A DNA stretch of 64,000 nt from CAZYQW01 sp964649825. GTDB taxonomy: Bacteria > Planctomycetota > B15-G4 > JADJEK01. The notes beneath the pieces were generated by a model. The model did no database searches, had not been told where the DNA came from, and was given only the letters and a program-made list of their open reading frames with translations. The position numbers were made by a program, and so were the translations under genes. The stretch covers positions 1-64,000 of the forward strand of contig CAZYQW010000124.1 of NCBI GenBank assembly GCA_964649825.1, read 5' to 3'. Of this stretch, positions 17,859 through 26,121 are shown piece after piece (within the stretch, counting starts at the first letter, position 1; every line of letters starts with the position of its first letter).

Positions 17859-18785
17859 ATGGGACCGAAGAAGCTCGCGTTGATCACCGGAGGCTCGTCC
17901 GGCCTCGGATTGGCCATGGCGCGCGCGCTCGCGCCGACCTGCTCGCACCTCGTCCTCGTGGCCCGGGACCGCGGGCGGCTCGCACGGGCCGCTGCATCGC
18001 TCGCGGACGCGCCGGCCGAGGTCCTCGCGTGCTCGGCCGACGTGACCGTGCCGGCCGACCTGGAGTCGGTCGCGGCCGAGCTTCGCGCCCGGTCGCTGTC
18101 GATCGACTTCCTGGCCCTCAACGCCGGGGTGGCGCACGTGAAGGCGCTCCTCGATCACGAGGACCTCGCGGAGCTGAAGACCGAGCTCGACGTGAACCTG
18201 TGGGGCACGGTCCTCTCGGCCCGGGTCTTCCTGCCGCTCCTCGGCGCGGGGGCGCGCGTGCTGCTCGTGTCGTCCGCGGCCGGCCTCGTGGGCGGGGCCG
18301 GCTACGGGACGTACTGCGCGTCGAAGGCGGGAATGATCGCGTTCGGCGAGTCGCTCCGTCGTGAGCTCCTCGCGTCCGGCGTGAGCGTCCACGTCGCCTG
18401 CCCCGCCGACATCGACACGCCGCAGCTCGCCGCCGAATGGGCCGGCATGCCGGCCTGGATGGACGGCATCGAGCGCGTGCGTCCGCGGACCGCGGCGCTG
18501 TCCGCGGACGAGGCCGCGCGTCGCATCCTGCGCCGATGTCGGGGCGGGCGCTTCCTGATCGTGACCGACCGCGACATCCACCTGCTGCTCCTCGCCGCGC
18601 GCGTCCTGCCGCGACGGCTGAAGGACGCCCTCCTCGACCGGCTGTTCCCGCGGCCTCCCGCGCGCCGTTGCGCGATCGATGCGACTCGGGAATCCGTTGC
18701 CGGTTCGACCGTCGCGCGTCGTGTCGACCACCGAGCGCACCACCGCGCGCCTTTTGGGGCACGCGCCGATCGGAGCCGACGATGA
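17859..18785 (+). CDS. SDR-family reductase resembling 3-ketosphinganine reductase, 308 aa
   Basis: A short-chain dehydrogenase: cofactor loop GGSSGLG (residues 11-17), NAG around 88-90, catalytic Ser at 138/139, and YCASK with Tyr152 and Lys156. After the SDR core comes a PADIDTPQLAAEWAG segment and a C-terminal extension with ALSADEAARRILRRC and a hydrophobic stretch (DIHLLLLAARVLP). That layout is familiar from 3-ketodihydrosphingosine reductases (TSC10/KDSR) rather than FabG. Predicted role: reduce the 3-keto group of the product of the neighbouring alpha-oxoamine synthase, whose ATG overlaps this stop. The last 40 residues are Arg/His-rich. ATG 17859 is used because homology begins there. 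Confidence 0.78.
   Translation: MGPKKLALITGGSSGLGLAMARALAPTCSHLVLVARDRGRLARAAASLADAPAEVLACSADVTVPADLESVAAELRARSLSIDFLALNAGVAHVKALLDHEDLAELKTELDVNLWGTVLSARVFLPLLGAGARVLLVSSAAGLVGGAGYGTYCASKAGMIAFGESLRRELLASGVSVHVACPADIDTPQLAAEWAGMPAWMDGIERVRPRTAALSADEAARRILRRCRGGRFLIVTDRDIHLLLLAARVLPRRLKDALLDRLFPRPPARRCAIDATRESVAGSTVARRVDHRAHHRAPFGARADRSRR
18697..18725 (+). promoter_or_regulatory. Conserved bipartite motif, copy 3 of 5
   Basis: TTGCCGGT, 12 bases, CGTCGTGTC; lies inside the 3-prime end of the SDR gene, about 57 bases before the alpha-oxoamine synthase start at 18782. An internal promoter is implied. Confidence 0.6.
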
Positions 18786-20026
18786 CCACCCGACTCGAGC
18801 TGAGCCTCGCGGACTTCCTCTTCTCCGACGCCGCGAGCCCCGCGGAGGCCCCCGCCGACTTCACGGCCTGGATGCGCGAGAACCGCCGGTACACGTCGCT
18901 TCTCGAGCCACGCATGCGCGGCGCCGCCGCGCCGCGGGTGACGATCGATCGCGCGGGCACGACGCGCGAGGTGGTGAACCTCAGCTCCTACAACTACCTC
19001 GGCCTCGCGCACCACCCCGAGGTGATCGAGGCCGCGGCCGCCGCGCTGCGTCGCTACGGCGCCGGCGCGTGCGGATCGCCGTTGCTGTCCGGGATGGCCG
19101 ACCTCCACCGCGAGCTGGAGACGCGCCTCGCCGCCTTCCTCGGCCGCGAGGACTGCATGCTCTTCAACGGCGGGTACGTCGGCGGGATGGGGAGCCTGTC
19201 AGGGATGCTACGCCGGGGGGACGTCGGCGTCCTCGACGCGAAGTGCCACCTGTGCCTCATCGACGGCGTGAGGCTCGCCGGCGCGCGCGCCGTCTTCTTC
19301 GACCACGACGACCCGGAGTCGCTCGACCGCGCGCTCGCTTCGGCCGACGGCCGGCGCCGGCTCGTCGTCGTCGAGGGGGTGTACTCGATGGACGGTGACG
19401 CCGCCGACCTCGCGCGTCTCGTGCCGGTCGCGGAGCGCCACGGGGCGGCCGTCTTCGTCGACGAGGCGCACTCGATGCTCGTGCACGGCGAGCACGGGCG
19501 CGGCGTGCTCGAGGCGACCGGGATGGAGGACCGCGTCGCGCTCCGGTTCGCGACGTTCAGCAAGGCGTTCGGCGGGGTCGGGTCGTTCGTGGCCGGCCCC
19601 CGCGACCTGCTCGAGTACCTGCGCTTCTACGCGCGGCCGTACGGCTTCAGCTGCGCGCTGCCGCCCGCCACCGTGGCCGGTCTCCTCGCCGCCCTGAACG
19701 TGGCGACGCGGGACGACGCGCTGCGTTCCCGGCTGTGGGAGAACGTCGCGTACTTCCGTCGCGAGGCGCGCGCGATCGGTCTCGACCTCGGCGACTCCAC
19801 CAGCCAGGTCGTGCCGATCCTCGTCGGCTCGGACCGCCGGCGGCTCTACGAGACGTGCCTCGAGATGCACGAGAAGGGACTGTTCCTCGCGCCCGTCGAC
19901 TACCCCTCGGTGCCGGAGGATGGCCTCCGCTACCGCGCCGCGGTCACCGCCGCCCACACGAAGGAGGACCTCGACCGCGCGCTCGACATCCTCGACGCGA
20001 CCGTCGTCCACCGAGCCACCCGCTGA
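18782..20026 (+). CDS. Alpha-oxoamine synthase (serine palmitoyltransferase-like), 414 aa
   Basis: A PLP-dependent fold-type I enzyme of the alpha-oxoamine synthase family, which decarboxylatively condenses an amino acid with an acyl thioester. Visible features: SSYNYLGL (68-75), GACGSPLLSG (95-104), the PLP-stacking His156 in KCHLCLIDG, VEGVYSMDGD (198-206), DEAHS (227-231) and the Schiff-base Lys261 in ATFSKAFGG. The length fits bacterial SPT, KBL and BioF. With a KDSR-like reductase immediately upstream and a bCerS-like gene nearby, an SPT-type role is favoured over biotin synthesis (no other bio genes). The acyl donor may come from the ACP-based enzymes downstream. The amino acid used (serine, alanine, glycine) cannot be read from sequence here. 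Confidence 0.88.
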   Translation: MTTRLELSLADFLFSDAASPAEAPADFTAWMRENRRYTSLLEPRMRGAAAPRVTIDRAGTTREVVNLSSYNYLGLAHHPEVIEAAAAALRRYGAGACGSPLLSGMADLHRELETRLAAFLGREDCMLFNGGYVGGMGSLSGMLRRGDVGVLDAKCHLCLIDGVRLAGARAVFFDHDDPESLDRALASADGRRRLVVVEGVYSMDGDAADLARLVPVAERHGAAVFVDEAHSMLVHGEHGRGVLEATGMEDRVALRFATFSKAFGGVGSFVAGPRDLLEYLRFYARPYGFSCALPPATVAGLLAALNVATRDDALRSRLWENVAYFRREARAIGLDLGDSTSQVVPILVGSDRRRLYETCLEMHEKGLFLAPVDYPSVPEDGLRYRAAVTAAHTKEDLDRALDILDATVVHRATR

Positions 20027-20057
20027 CCCCCGTCGCCCGCCCTCCCAGGAGCCCGTC

Positions 20058-21029
20058 ATGGTCGTCGTCTACATGTTCCCCGGACAAAGCTCCCGCTACC
20101 CGGGAATGCTCGAGAAGCTCGTCGAGCTGCACGCGCCCAACCGCGCCCTGCTCGCCGAGGCGTCCGAACTCCTCGGGCGCGACCTCGGCCGCCGCTACCG
20201 GGCCGACGACCCGGAGGCGTTCGCGCGCAACGTGGACGTCCAGGTCGGGGTCTTCCTCGCCAACCACATGTTCCTGAACGCGCTCACCGACCACGGCGTG
20301 TTCGCCGATCTCTCGATGGGGCTGAGCCTCGGGGAGTACAACCACCTCGTCCACATCGGCGCGCTCGACTTCGCGGACGCGCTCCGCACGGTCGCGCTGC
20401 GCGGCGCGGTCTACGACACTGGCCCTCCCGGGATGATGGCGTCGATCCAGCCGATCGAGCTCGACGACCTGCGGCGCGTGGTGCGGTCCGCTCGCGAGCA
20501 CGGCGTGCTCGAGATCGCGAACCTGAACTCGCCGCGCCAGCACGTGATCTCGGGCGAGCGGGCGGCGGTCGAGGCCGCGATCGCGTTCGCCGAGGACGAG
20601 CACTTCGCGCAGGGCGTGGTGATCGAGCGCCGGATCCCGATGCACTCGTCGCTGTTCGAGCCGGTCGGGAGGCGCTTCCGCGCCCACCTCGAGACCGTCC
20701 GGTTCCGGCGGCCGGCGCTCCCGTACCTGCCGAACCGGCTCGGCTGCCTGCTGGCCGACCCGAGCCGCGAGCAGCTCGTCGACCTGCTCGCCACCCACGT
20801 CCACTCGCCGGTGCTCTGGCGGCAGTCGATCGATCACGTCCGAGCGCACTGGCGCGACGCAGTCTTCGTCGAGGTCGGGCCGATGTCCGTGCTGGCGAAC
20901 CTGATGCACCGGAAGTGGTGTCGGAACCGCGTCCTCCGGTGCGACAGCCGCGAGGACACCGCGGCGCACCTGGCGGGAGTCGCGGCGGAGCTGGCCGGCC
21001 GCGCGCACCCGGCGGGGAGGGGCGCATGA
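20058..21029 (+). CDS. Malonyl-CoA:ACP transacylase (FabD/trans-AT type), 323 aa
   Basis: The N-terminal GQSS oxyanion region (residues 9-12), the nucleophile elbow GLSLGE with Ser90, and His196 in IPMHSSLF are those of malonyl/acyl transferases. The protein is stand-alone, as in type II fatty acid synthesis and trans-AT polyketide clusters. AGGAG precedes the ATG by seven bases. It should load malonyl units on the ACP encoded at 29460. It sits 31 bases after the alpha-oxoamine synthase and overlaps the dehydratase gene by four bases. Confidence 0.88.
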   Translation: MVVVYMFPGQSSRYPGMLEKLVELHAPNRALLAEASELLGRDLGRRYRADDPEAFARNVDVQVGVFLANHMFLNALTDHGVFADLSMGLSLGEYNHLVHIGALDFADALRTVALRGAVYDTGPPGMMASIQPIELDDLRRVVRSAREHGVLEIANLNSPRQHVISGERAAVEAAIAFAEDEHFAQGVVIERRIPMHSSLFEPVGRRFRAHLETVRFRRPALPYLPNRLGCLLADPSREQLVDLLATHVHSPVLWRQSIDHVRAHWRDAVFVEVGPMSVLANLMHRKWCRNRVLRCDSREDTAAHLAGVAAELAGRAHPAGRGA

Positions 21030-21550
21030 GCGCGGCGATGCTCCGCGCGGCCCGCCGCCGGCCGCTCTTCACGCCGGACGACGACGCGAACGTCGTCGAC
21101 CTCCGGGAGCCCGCGCTGCATCGGATGCTGCCGCACCGCACGCCGTTCCTCCTCGTCGACTGCATCGACCGCGTCTCCCTCGACGCCGCGCGCATCCGCG
21201 GCCGGCGGAGCATCGATCCGGGCGACCCAGTGTTCGCCGGCCACTTCCCCGGCGACCCGGTCTACCCGGGTGTGCTGCTGCTCGAGATGGTCGGGCAGGT
21301 CGGGATCTGTCTGCAGCACTTGTTGACGGCGCGGCGGACCGCCGTCGCGGACGACGACGTCCCAAAGCGCCTGCGTCTCCTGAAGATCCGCGAGGCGATC
21401 TTCGTTGGCGCGGTCCGACCGGGCGACGAGGTCGAGCTCCTCGTCCACGCGACCGATCCCGGCGACTACGTCTCGACCTGCGTCGGGCAGGTCGTGCGCG
21501 ACGGAGAGGTCCTCGCGGCCGCCGCCTGGGAGGCCGTGTTCATCGACTGA
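21026..21550 (+). CDS. FabZ-like 3-hydroxyacyl-ACP dehydratase (hot-dog fold), 174 aa
   Basis: The active-site motif GHFPGDPVYPGVLLLE (His73, Glu87) is that of FabZ/FabA-type beta-hydroxyacyl-ACP dehydratases, preceded by MLPHRTPFLLVD as in FabZ. Length is slightly above FabZ because of a 25-residue N-terminal extension. ATGA overlap with the malonyltransferase indicates coupling. It would dehydrate the beta-hydroxyacyl intermediate made by the ketoreductase at 24095, giving either chain unsaturation or the substrate for the reductases at 27695 and 28504. Confidence 0.85.
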   Translation: MSAAMLRAARRRPLFTPDDDANVVDLREPALHRMLPHRTPFLLVDCIDRVSLDAARIRGRRSIDPGDPVFAGHFPGDPVYPGVLLLEMVGQVGICLQHLLTARRTAVADDDVPKRLRLLKIREAIFVGAVRPGDEVELLVHATDPGDYVSTCVGQVVRDGEVLAAAAWEAVFID

Positions 21551-21615
21551 CGTCCCAGCCGCGCGCGCGGCCGGATCCGATTCGCATTCTCTCCACGACG
21601 AACGAGGTGTCTCCC

Positions 21616-22698
21616 ATGACGACCGGAATCCTGGAGCGTCCGACGGCCGAGTCCGACCGGTGGCGAGTGCCGCAGGACTACGACGCCACCTTCTCCTCGG
21701 GTCTCGACGGCGCGGACCAGACCCTCCTCCGGCTCTACGCCCGCGGCAAGAAGGCCCAGTGGGACGCGTCGGGGCGCCTCGACTGGTCGATCGACGTCGA
21801 CCCGGAGAACCCGGCCGAGCTGCCCGACGAGACGCTCCCGCTCTTCGGGTCGGTCGTCTACGACCGCATGAGCCCTCGCGAGCGCGCACGCGTCCGACAT
21901 CACTTCCAGGCGTGGCAGTTCTCCCAGTTCATGTACGGCGAAGAGGGCGCCCTGCTCTGCGCCGCGAAGGTCGCCGCGCAGTCGGAGTCGGCGGAATGCA
22001 AGCTGTTCGCGGCGACCCAGGTCGTCGACGAGGCGCGGCATTACGAGGCGTTCTCGCGGCTGCTCCGCGAGAAGTACGAGCTCGTCTACCCGGTCAACGC
22101 CTCGGTGAAGTCGCTCCTGTCCGACGTGCTCGCCGACTCTCGGTGGGACATGACCTACCTCGGCATGCAGGTGATGGTCGAGGGTCTCGCCCTCGCGGCG
22201 TTCGCGCAGCTCCGTGACTGCTCGGCCAACCCGCTCGTCGCCGCCGTCAACGCCTACGTCATGCAGGACGAGGTCCGCCACGTGGCGTTCGGGCGCATCG
22301 TCCTCCGGGACGTCTACCCCCAGCTCTCGGAGGCCGAGCGCCGCGAGCGCCAGGAGTTCGTGATCGAGGCCCTCCACTTCATGCGAGACCGGTTCGAGGC
22401 GACGGAGGTCTGGGAGCGGCTCGGTCTCCCCGCCGACGATTGCGCGCGGCACATGAAGGAGTCGGGCGTCATGGAGGAGTATCACGGCAACCTGTTCTCG
22501 CGGATCGTGCCGATCGTCCGGGAGATCGGCCTGTTGACCCCGCGCGTGGCCGCCGAGTTCGACCGCATGGGCGTGCTCGGGTTCGGCGACCTGGACGTGG
22601 CCGAGGTCGCGGCCCGGGACGAGCGGGCGGCCCGCGAGTTCGACGCGCGACGCGCGGAGATCCGCACCGTCGCGGACCGGGCGGCCGAGGACGACTGA
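21616..22698 (+). CDS. Ferritin-like di-iron oxygenase/desaturase candidate, 360 aa
   Basis: Two EXXH motifs, EARH (139-142) and EVRH (219-222), plus Glu109/110 (YGEEGALL) and Glu189 (VEGLAL), form the four-Glu, two-His pattern of carboxylate-bridged di-iron proteins of the R2/acyl-ACP-desaturase/oxygenase superfamily. Helical spacing fits that fold. No radical tyrosine or R1 partner is evident, and no ferritin storage features. GAGGTG lies before ATG 21616; a GTG at 21607 is less likely. Placed between dehydratase and ketosynthase, it most likely oxidises (hydroxylates, desaturates or N-oxygenates) an ACP-bound or free intermediate. The exact reaction cannot be told. Confidence 0.72.
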   Translation: MTTGILERPTAESDRWRVPQDYDATFSSGLDGADQTLLRLYARGKKAQWDASGRLDWSIDVDPENPAELPDETLPLFGSVVYDRMSPRERARVRHHFQAWQFSQFMYGEEGALLCAAKVAAQSESAECKLFAATQVVDEARHYEAFSRLLREKYELVYPVNASVKSLLSDVLADSRWDMTYLGMQVMVEGLALAAFAQLRDCSANPLVAAVNAYVMQDEVRHVAFGRIVLRDVYPQLSEAERRERQEFVIEALHFMRDRFEATEVWERLGLPADDCARHMKESGVMEEYHGNLFSRIVPIVREIGLLTPRVAAEFDRMGVLGFGDLDVAEVAARDERAAREFDARRAEIRTVADRAAEDD

Positions 22699-22711
22699 GC
22701 CCGAACCGCCG

Positions 22712-22740
22712 TTGCCGGTCTTCGAGCGAAACGTCGTGTC
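22712..22740 (+). promoter_or_regulatory. Conserved bipartite motif, copy 4 of 5
   Basis: TTGCCGGT, 12 bases, CGTCGTGTC; about 56 bases before the ketosynthase start at 22796, in one of the few real gaps of the operon. Confidence 0.6.
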
Positions 22741-22759
22741 CCCTCTCGAGTCGAAGGCC

Positions 22760-22778
22760 GCGCCCCGCGTCGGGGCGC
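22760..22778 (+). other. Intercistronic hairpin before the ketosynthase gene
   Basis: GCGCCCCG, loop CGT, CGGGGCGC: a perfect 8-bp stem located between the conserved motif and the ribosome site of the ketosynthase gene. It has no T-run. It could stabilise the mRNA or modulate translation. Confidence 0.4.
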
Positions 22779-22795
22779 CTCGCAGGAGAAGAGCC

Positions 22796-24091
22796 GTGTC
22801 CGCAACCGAAACGCGCATCGTCGTCACCGGCATGGCGATCAACACGCCGCTCGGCGACGACCTCGACACCTACTACGCCAACCTGATCGCCGGCCGATCG
22901 GCGATCACGAGGTGGCGGTTCTTCGAGAACGACGGGGTCTACTCGAAGATCGGCGGCGACCTCTCCGGATACGACGTCGCGGCGCGGGTCGACGGGCTCG
23001 AGGGACGCCTGCCGGCCGAGATGCATCGTCGGCTGAAGCGGCTGTGCAAGAAGGCGCCGTTCTCGACCGCGCTCTCGATGCTCTGCGCGGCCGAAGCCTG
23101 GCGCGACGCCGGCTTCTCCGAGGCCGCGGACCCGACGCGCTGCGCCGTCCTCGTGGGGGGCCACAACCTCAACCAGAACTACCTCGTCGGCAACCAGGTC
23201 ACGTTCGAGACCGAGCCGGACTACATCGACTCGATGGCGGCGCTCTTGACCCTCGACACCGATCACGCGGCGTCGGCCAGCGAGGTGCTGGGCTTCCAGG
23301 GCGGCGCGTACACGCTCGGCGGCGCCTGCGCCAGCGCCAACCTCGCGCTCCGGTCCGCGATCGACGAGATCCGCCACCACGGCCAGCACGCGGCGCTCGT
23401 GCTCGGTCCGGTGCTCGACTTCTCGCCGCTCGACGTGCAGGCGATGGCGCTCCTCGGGGCGATCACGATCGAGACGTTCGACGATGATCCGGCGGCGGCC
23501 AGCCGGCCGTACGACCTGCGGCGCGACGGGTTCGTGCCGTCGCACGGCGCCGGCGCGCTGATGCTCGAGGAGCTGGACGCCGCGCTCGAGCGCGGCGCGA
23601 GGATCTACGCCGAGGTGCTCGGCTGCACCAGCACGTCGGACGCCTGTCACCTGCCGTCGCCCTCCACCGACGGCCAGGCGCGCACGATCGTGCGCCTCCT
23701 CGACCGATGCGGCGTCCGTCCCGAGGAGGTCGACTTCATCTGCGCTCACGCCACGTCGACGCCGCAGGGCGACCTGTCGGAGATCAACGCCATCAAGCGC
23801 GTCTTCGGCGACCACGCGAGGAGGCTCAAGATCAACGCGCCGAAGTCGATGCTCGGGCACACCTGCTGGTCCGCGCCGGCGGTCGAGACGGTGGCGGCGC
23901 TCCTCCAGATGCAGCGCGGCACGCTCCACCCCTCGATCAACGTCGAGCGGATCGACCCGGACGTCGACCTCGACGTCTGCGCCAACGAGCCGGTCGACCA
24001 CGAGGTCCAGGTCTGCCTGAAGAACTCGTTCGGGTTCGGCGGCATCAACTGCTGCGCCCTCTACCGCCGCTTCGATCCCGCGCGGAGCTGA
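22796..24091 (+). CDS. Beta-ketoacyl-ACP synthase (KAS II-like), 431 aa
   Basis: The condensing-enzyme triad is complete: Cys178 in GGACASANLA, His318 in ICAHATSTPQGD, and His355 in KSMLGHTCWS with Lys350. The GTG at 22796 is used because AGGAGAAG precedes it and homology begins a few residues later. It should elongate acyl chains with malonyl-ACP. In described beta-branching cassettes the dedicated ketosynthase has the Cys replaced (often by Ser) and only decarboxylates; here the Cys is present, so this enzyme should condense. It is separated from the ketoreductase by three bases. Confidence 0.9.
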   Translation: MSATETRIVVTGMAINTPLGDDLDTYYANLIAGRSAITRWRFFENDGVYSKIGGDLSGYDVAARVDGLEGRLPAEMHRRLKRLCKKAPFSTALSMLCAAEAWRDAGFSEAADPTRCAVLVGGHNLNQNYLVGNQVTFETEPDYIDSMAALLTLDTDHAASASEVLGFQGGAYTLGGACASANLALRSAIDEIRHHGQHAALVLGPVLDFSPLDVQAMALLGAITIETFDDDPAAASRPYDLRRDGFVPSHGAGALMLEELDAALERGARIYAEVLGCTSTSDACHLPSPSTDGQARTIVRLLDRCGVRPEEVDFICAHATSTPQGDLSEINAIKRVFGDHARRLKINAPKSMLGHTCWSAPAVETVAALLQMQRGTLHPSINVERIDPDVDLDVCANEPVDHEVQVCLKNSFGFGGINCCALYRRFDPARS

Positions 24092-24094
24092 GCC

Positions 24095-24841
24095 ATGAAC
24101 TACCTTGTCACCGGCGGCTCGCGCGGCATCGGCCGCGCCATCGTGCTCCAGGCCGTCGAGGAGGGGCACGACGTCGCGTTCACGTACGTCGAGCGGCGGG
24201 ACGCCGCCGAGCGGGTCGTCGCGGAGGCGGCAGCGCGGCGCGCGGCCGCGTGCTGCCGGGCGTACCGCCTCGACGTGTCGCGCGCGGCCGAGGTCGAGGC
24301 CGTCGTGGACGCGGTGCTCGAGGAGCTCGAGCGTGTCGACGTCGTCGTCAACTGCGCCGGCGTCAGCCGCGACAACCTCGCGGTCTCGATGAGCGACGAG
24401 GAGTGGGACGAGGTGATCTCGACCAACCTGTCCGGCCCGTTCTACGTCTGCCGGCAGGTGCTCCCGTCGATGCTCGCGAACCGCTTCGGACGCATCGTCA
24501 ACGTCTCGTCCATCCAGTCGCGCGGCGGCACCGGGCAGGCGAACTACGCGGCGAGCAAGGCGGGCCTCGAGGGGCTCACGATGAGCCTGGCGAAGGAGTA
24601 CGGCCGCCGCGGGATCCGCGCGAACGTCGTCGTGCCCGGCTTCTTCGAGACCGACATGACGCGCGCGGCGATGCCGGACTCGATGCGGAAGTACTGGAGC
24701 GACCTCTGCCCGATGCCCGGCGGCCGGATGGGAGACGTGTTCGAGGTGGCGAGGGTCGTCACCTTCCTCGGCTCCGACGCGGCCGGCTTCGTCAACGGCG
24801 AGGCGGTCCGCGTCACCGGCGGACTGGACTGGACGTCATGA
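24095..24841 (+). CDS. fabG: 3-oxoacyl-ACP reductase (FabG-like SDR), 248 aa
   Basis: A compact FabG-type SDR: GGSRGIG cofactor loop (7-13), NCAG (86-89), NVSS (136-139), catalytic Tyr151 and Lys155 in YAASK, and the FabG-type VVPGFFETDM segment. The length of 248 fits FabG. It should reduce the beta-keto group formed by the ketosynthase, from which it is separated by three bases; its stop overlaps the ATG of the HMG-CoA-synthase-like gene. The gene symbol denotes family only; a housekeeping fabG is presumably elsewhere. Confidence 0.88.
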   Translation: MNYLVTGGSRGIGRAIVLQAVEEGHDVAFTYVERRDAAERVVAEAAARRAAACCRAYRLDVSRAAEVEAVVDAVLEELERVDVVVNCAGVSRDNLAVSMSDEEWDEVISTNLSGPFYVCRQVLPSMLANRFGRIVNVSSIQSRGGTGQANYAASKAGLEGLTMSLAKEYGRRGIRANVVVPGFFETDMTRAAMPDSMRKYWSDLCPMPGGRMGDVFEVARVVTFLGSDAAGFVNGEAVRVTGGLDWTS

Positions 24842-26118
24842 GCCGCGCGACGGAGAGATCGAGCGGTGGAGCAGCGACGCGACGCGAGCCGCCGGCCCGC
24901 GTCGGCATCGAGCGGATCGCGGCCTATCCCTGTCAACTCGCGTTGGACTTCGCCGAGCTGGCCCGCGCTCGTGGACGCGATCCGTCGTATCCGCGCGACG
25001 ACCTGTTCGTCGCGACGCGCTCCCTCAACCCTCCCTGGGAGGACCCGGTCACGATGGCGGTCGCGGCCGCCGGGCGCGTGCTCGAAGACGAGGACCGCGA
25101 CGCCGTCGAGCTCGTCGTGGTCGGCACCGAGTCCTCGCCAGACTTCGGCAAGCCGATCTCGACCTACGTCCAGCGACACACGGGGATCGGCGTCCACTGC
25201 CGCGCGTTCGAGACGAAGCACGCCTGCTACGGCGGGACGTCGGCCCTGATGACGGCCGCGCACTGGGTGGCGTCGGGCGTCCGCCCGGGCAAGAAGGCCC
25301 TCGTGGTCGCGACCGACCAAAGCCGCGCGCACTTCGGCAAGCCGTGGGAGTTCGTGCTCGGCGCGGGCGCGGTGGCGATGCTCGTGAGCGACCGGCCGGA
25401 CGTGCTCGAGCTGGAGCTCGGCTCGAGCGGCTACTGGACGACCGAGGTGGCCGACACGTACCGGCCGACGCACCGCACCGAGGTCGGGAACGCCGGGGAC
25501 AGCCTCTACTGCTACCTCGAGGGGCTCGAGGGCGCCTACGACCACTTCCTCGCGCGCGTGGGCGAGATCGACTTCGATCGGTACTTCCAGAAGAACGTGT
25601 ACCACGCCCCGTTCGGCGCGATGACGCTCCGCGCCCACCGCGCGCTGCTCCGCCGCCACGGCGAGTCGAGCTCCCGCGCCGCGCGGGACCACTTCGAGCG
25701 CCGGTCGGCCGCCGCGCTCACCTACGGCGCGGCGTTCGGCGGCACCTACACCGCGTCGACCTTCATCGGGCTGATGGGGCTCGTCGACGCGAGCGACGAC
25801 CTGCGGCCGGGCGACCGCGTCGGGATCTTCTCCTACGGGTCGGGGTCGTGCGCGGAGTTCTACTGCGGGCGCGTGGGCGAGCGCGCGAAGGAGATCGTCG
25901 CCGCGGACCGCCTGCGGGAGCGGCTCGAGGCGCGCGACGTCGTGAGCGTCGTCGACTACGAACGGATCGAGTCGTGGCGCCATGATCACGCCGACGCCGC
26001 CGACTACGAGGTCGATCGCTCCGGCCTTCGCGACGTGTACTCGCGGCGCTACGAGGGCTGCGGCCGTCTCGTGCTCGCGGGCGTCGACGGGTTCCGGCGC
26101 GAGTACGAGAGGAGCTGA
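24838..26118 (+). CDS. HMG-CoA synthase-like enzyme of a beta-branching cassette, 426 aa
   Basis: The thiolase-fold catalytic residues of HMG-CoA synthases are visible: Glu98 in GTESS, the acylated Cys130 in ETKHACYGGTSAL, and His256 in YHAPFGAM. Such enzymes in polyketide pathways (PksG and relatives) add an acetyl carbanion to the beta-keto group of an ACP-bound chain. The two crotonases that complete that chemistry follow directly at 26122 and 26922, so a beta-branching rather than mevalonate role is well supported; no other mevalonate genes are present. The ATG overlaps the ketoreductase stop. Confidence 0.9.
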   Translation: MSRATERSSGGAATRREPPARVGIERIAAYPCQLALDFAELARARGRDPSYPRDDLFVATRSLNPPWEDPVTMAVAAAGRVLEDEDRDAVELVVVGTESSPDFGKPISTYVQRHTGIGVHCRAFETKHACYGGTSALMTAAHWVASGVRPGKKALVVATDQSRAHFGKPWEFVLGAGAVAMLVSDRPDVLELELGSSGYWTTEVADTYRPTHRTEVGNAGDSLYCYLEGLEGAYDHFLARVGEIDFDRYFQKNVYHAPFGAMTLRAHRALLRRHGESSSRAARDHFERRSAAALTYGAAFGGTYTASTFIGLMGLVDASDDLRPGDRVGIFSYGSGSCAEFYCGRVGERAKEIVAADRLRERLEARDVVSVVDYERIESWRHDHADAADYEVDRSGLRDVYSRRYEGCGRLVLAGVDGFRREYERS

Positions 26119-26121
26119 GCC

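Noticed and set aside
18782..20026. 8-amino-7-oxononanoate synthase (BioF) as the function of the alpha-oxoamine synthase
   Set aside because: The fold fits, but no other biotin genes are present, and KDSR-like and bCerS-like neighbours favour an SPT-type reaction. Not fully excluded.
24838..26118. Mevalonate-pathway HMG-CoA synthase
   Set aside because: No HMG-CoA reductase or mevalonate kinases nearby; two crotonases of ECH1/ECH2 type and an ACP follow.
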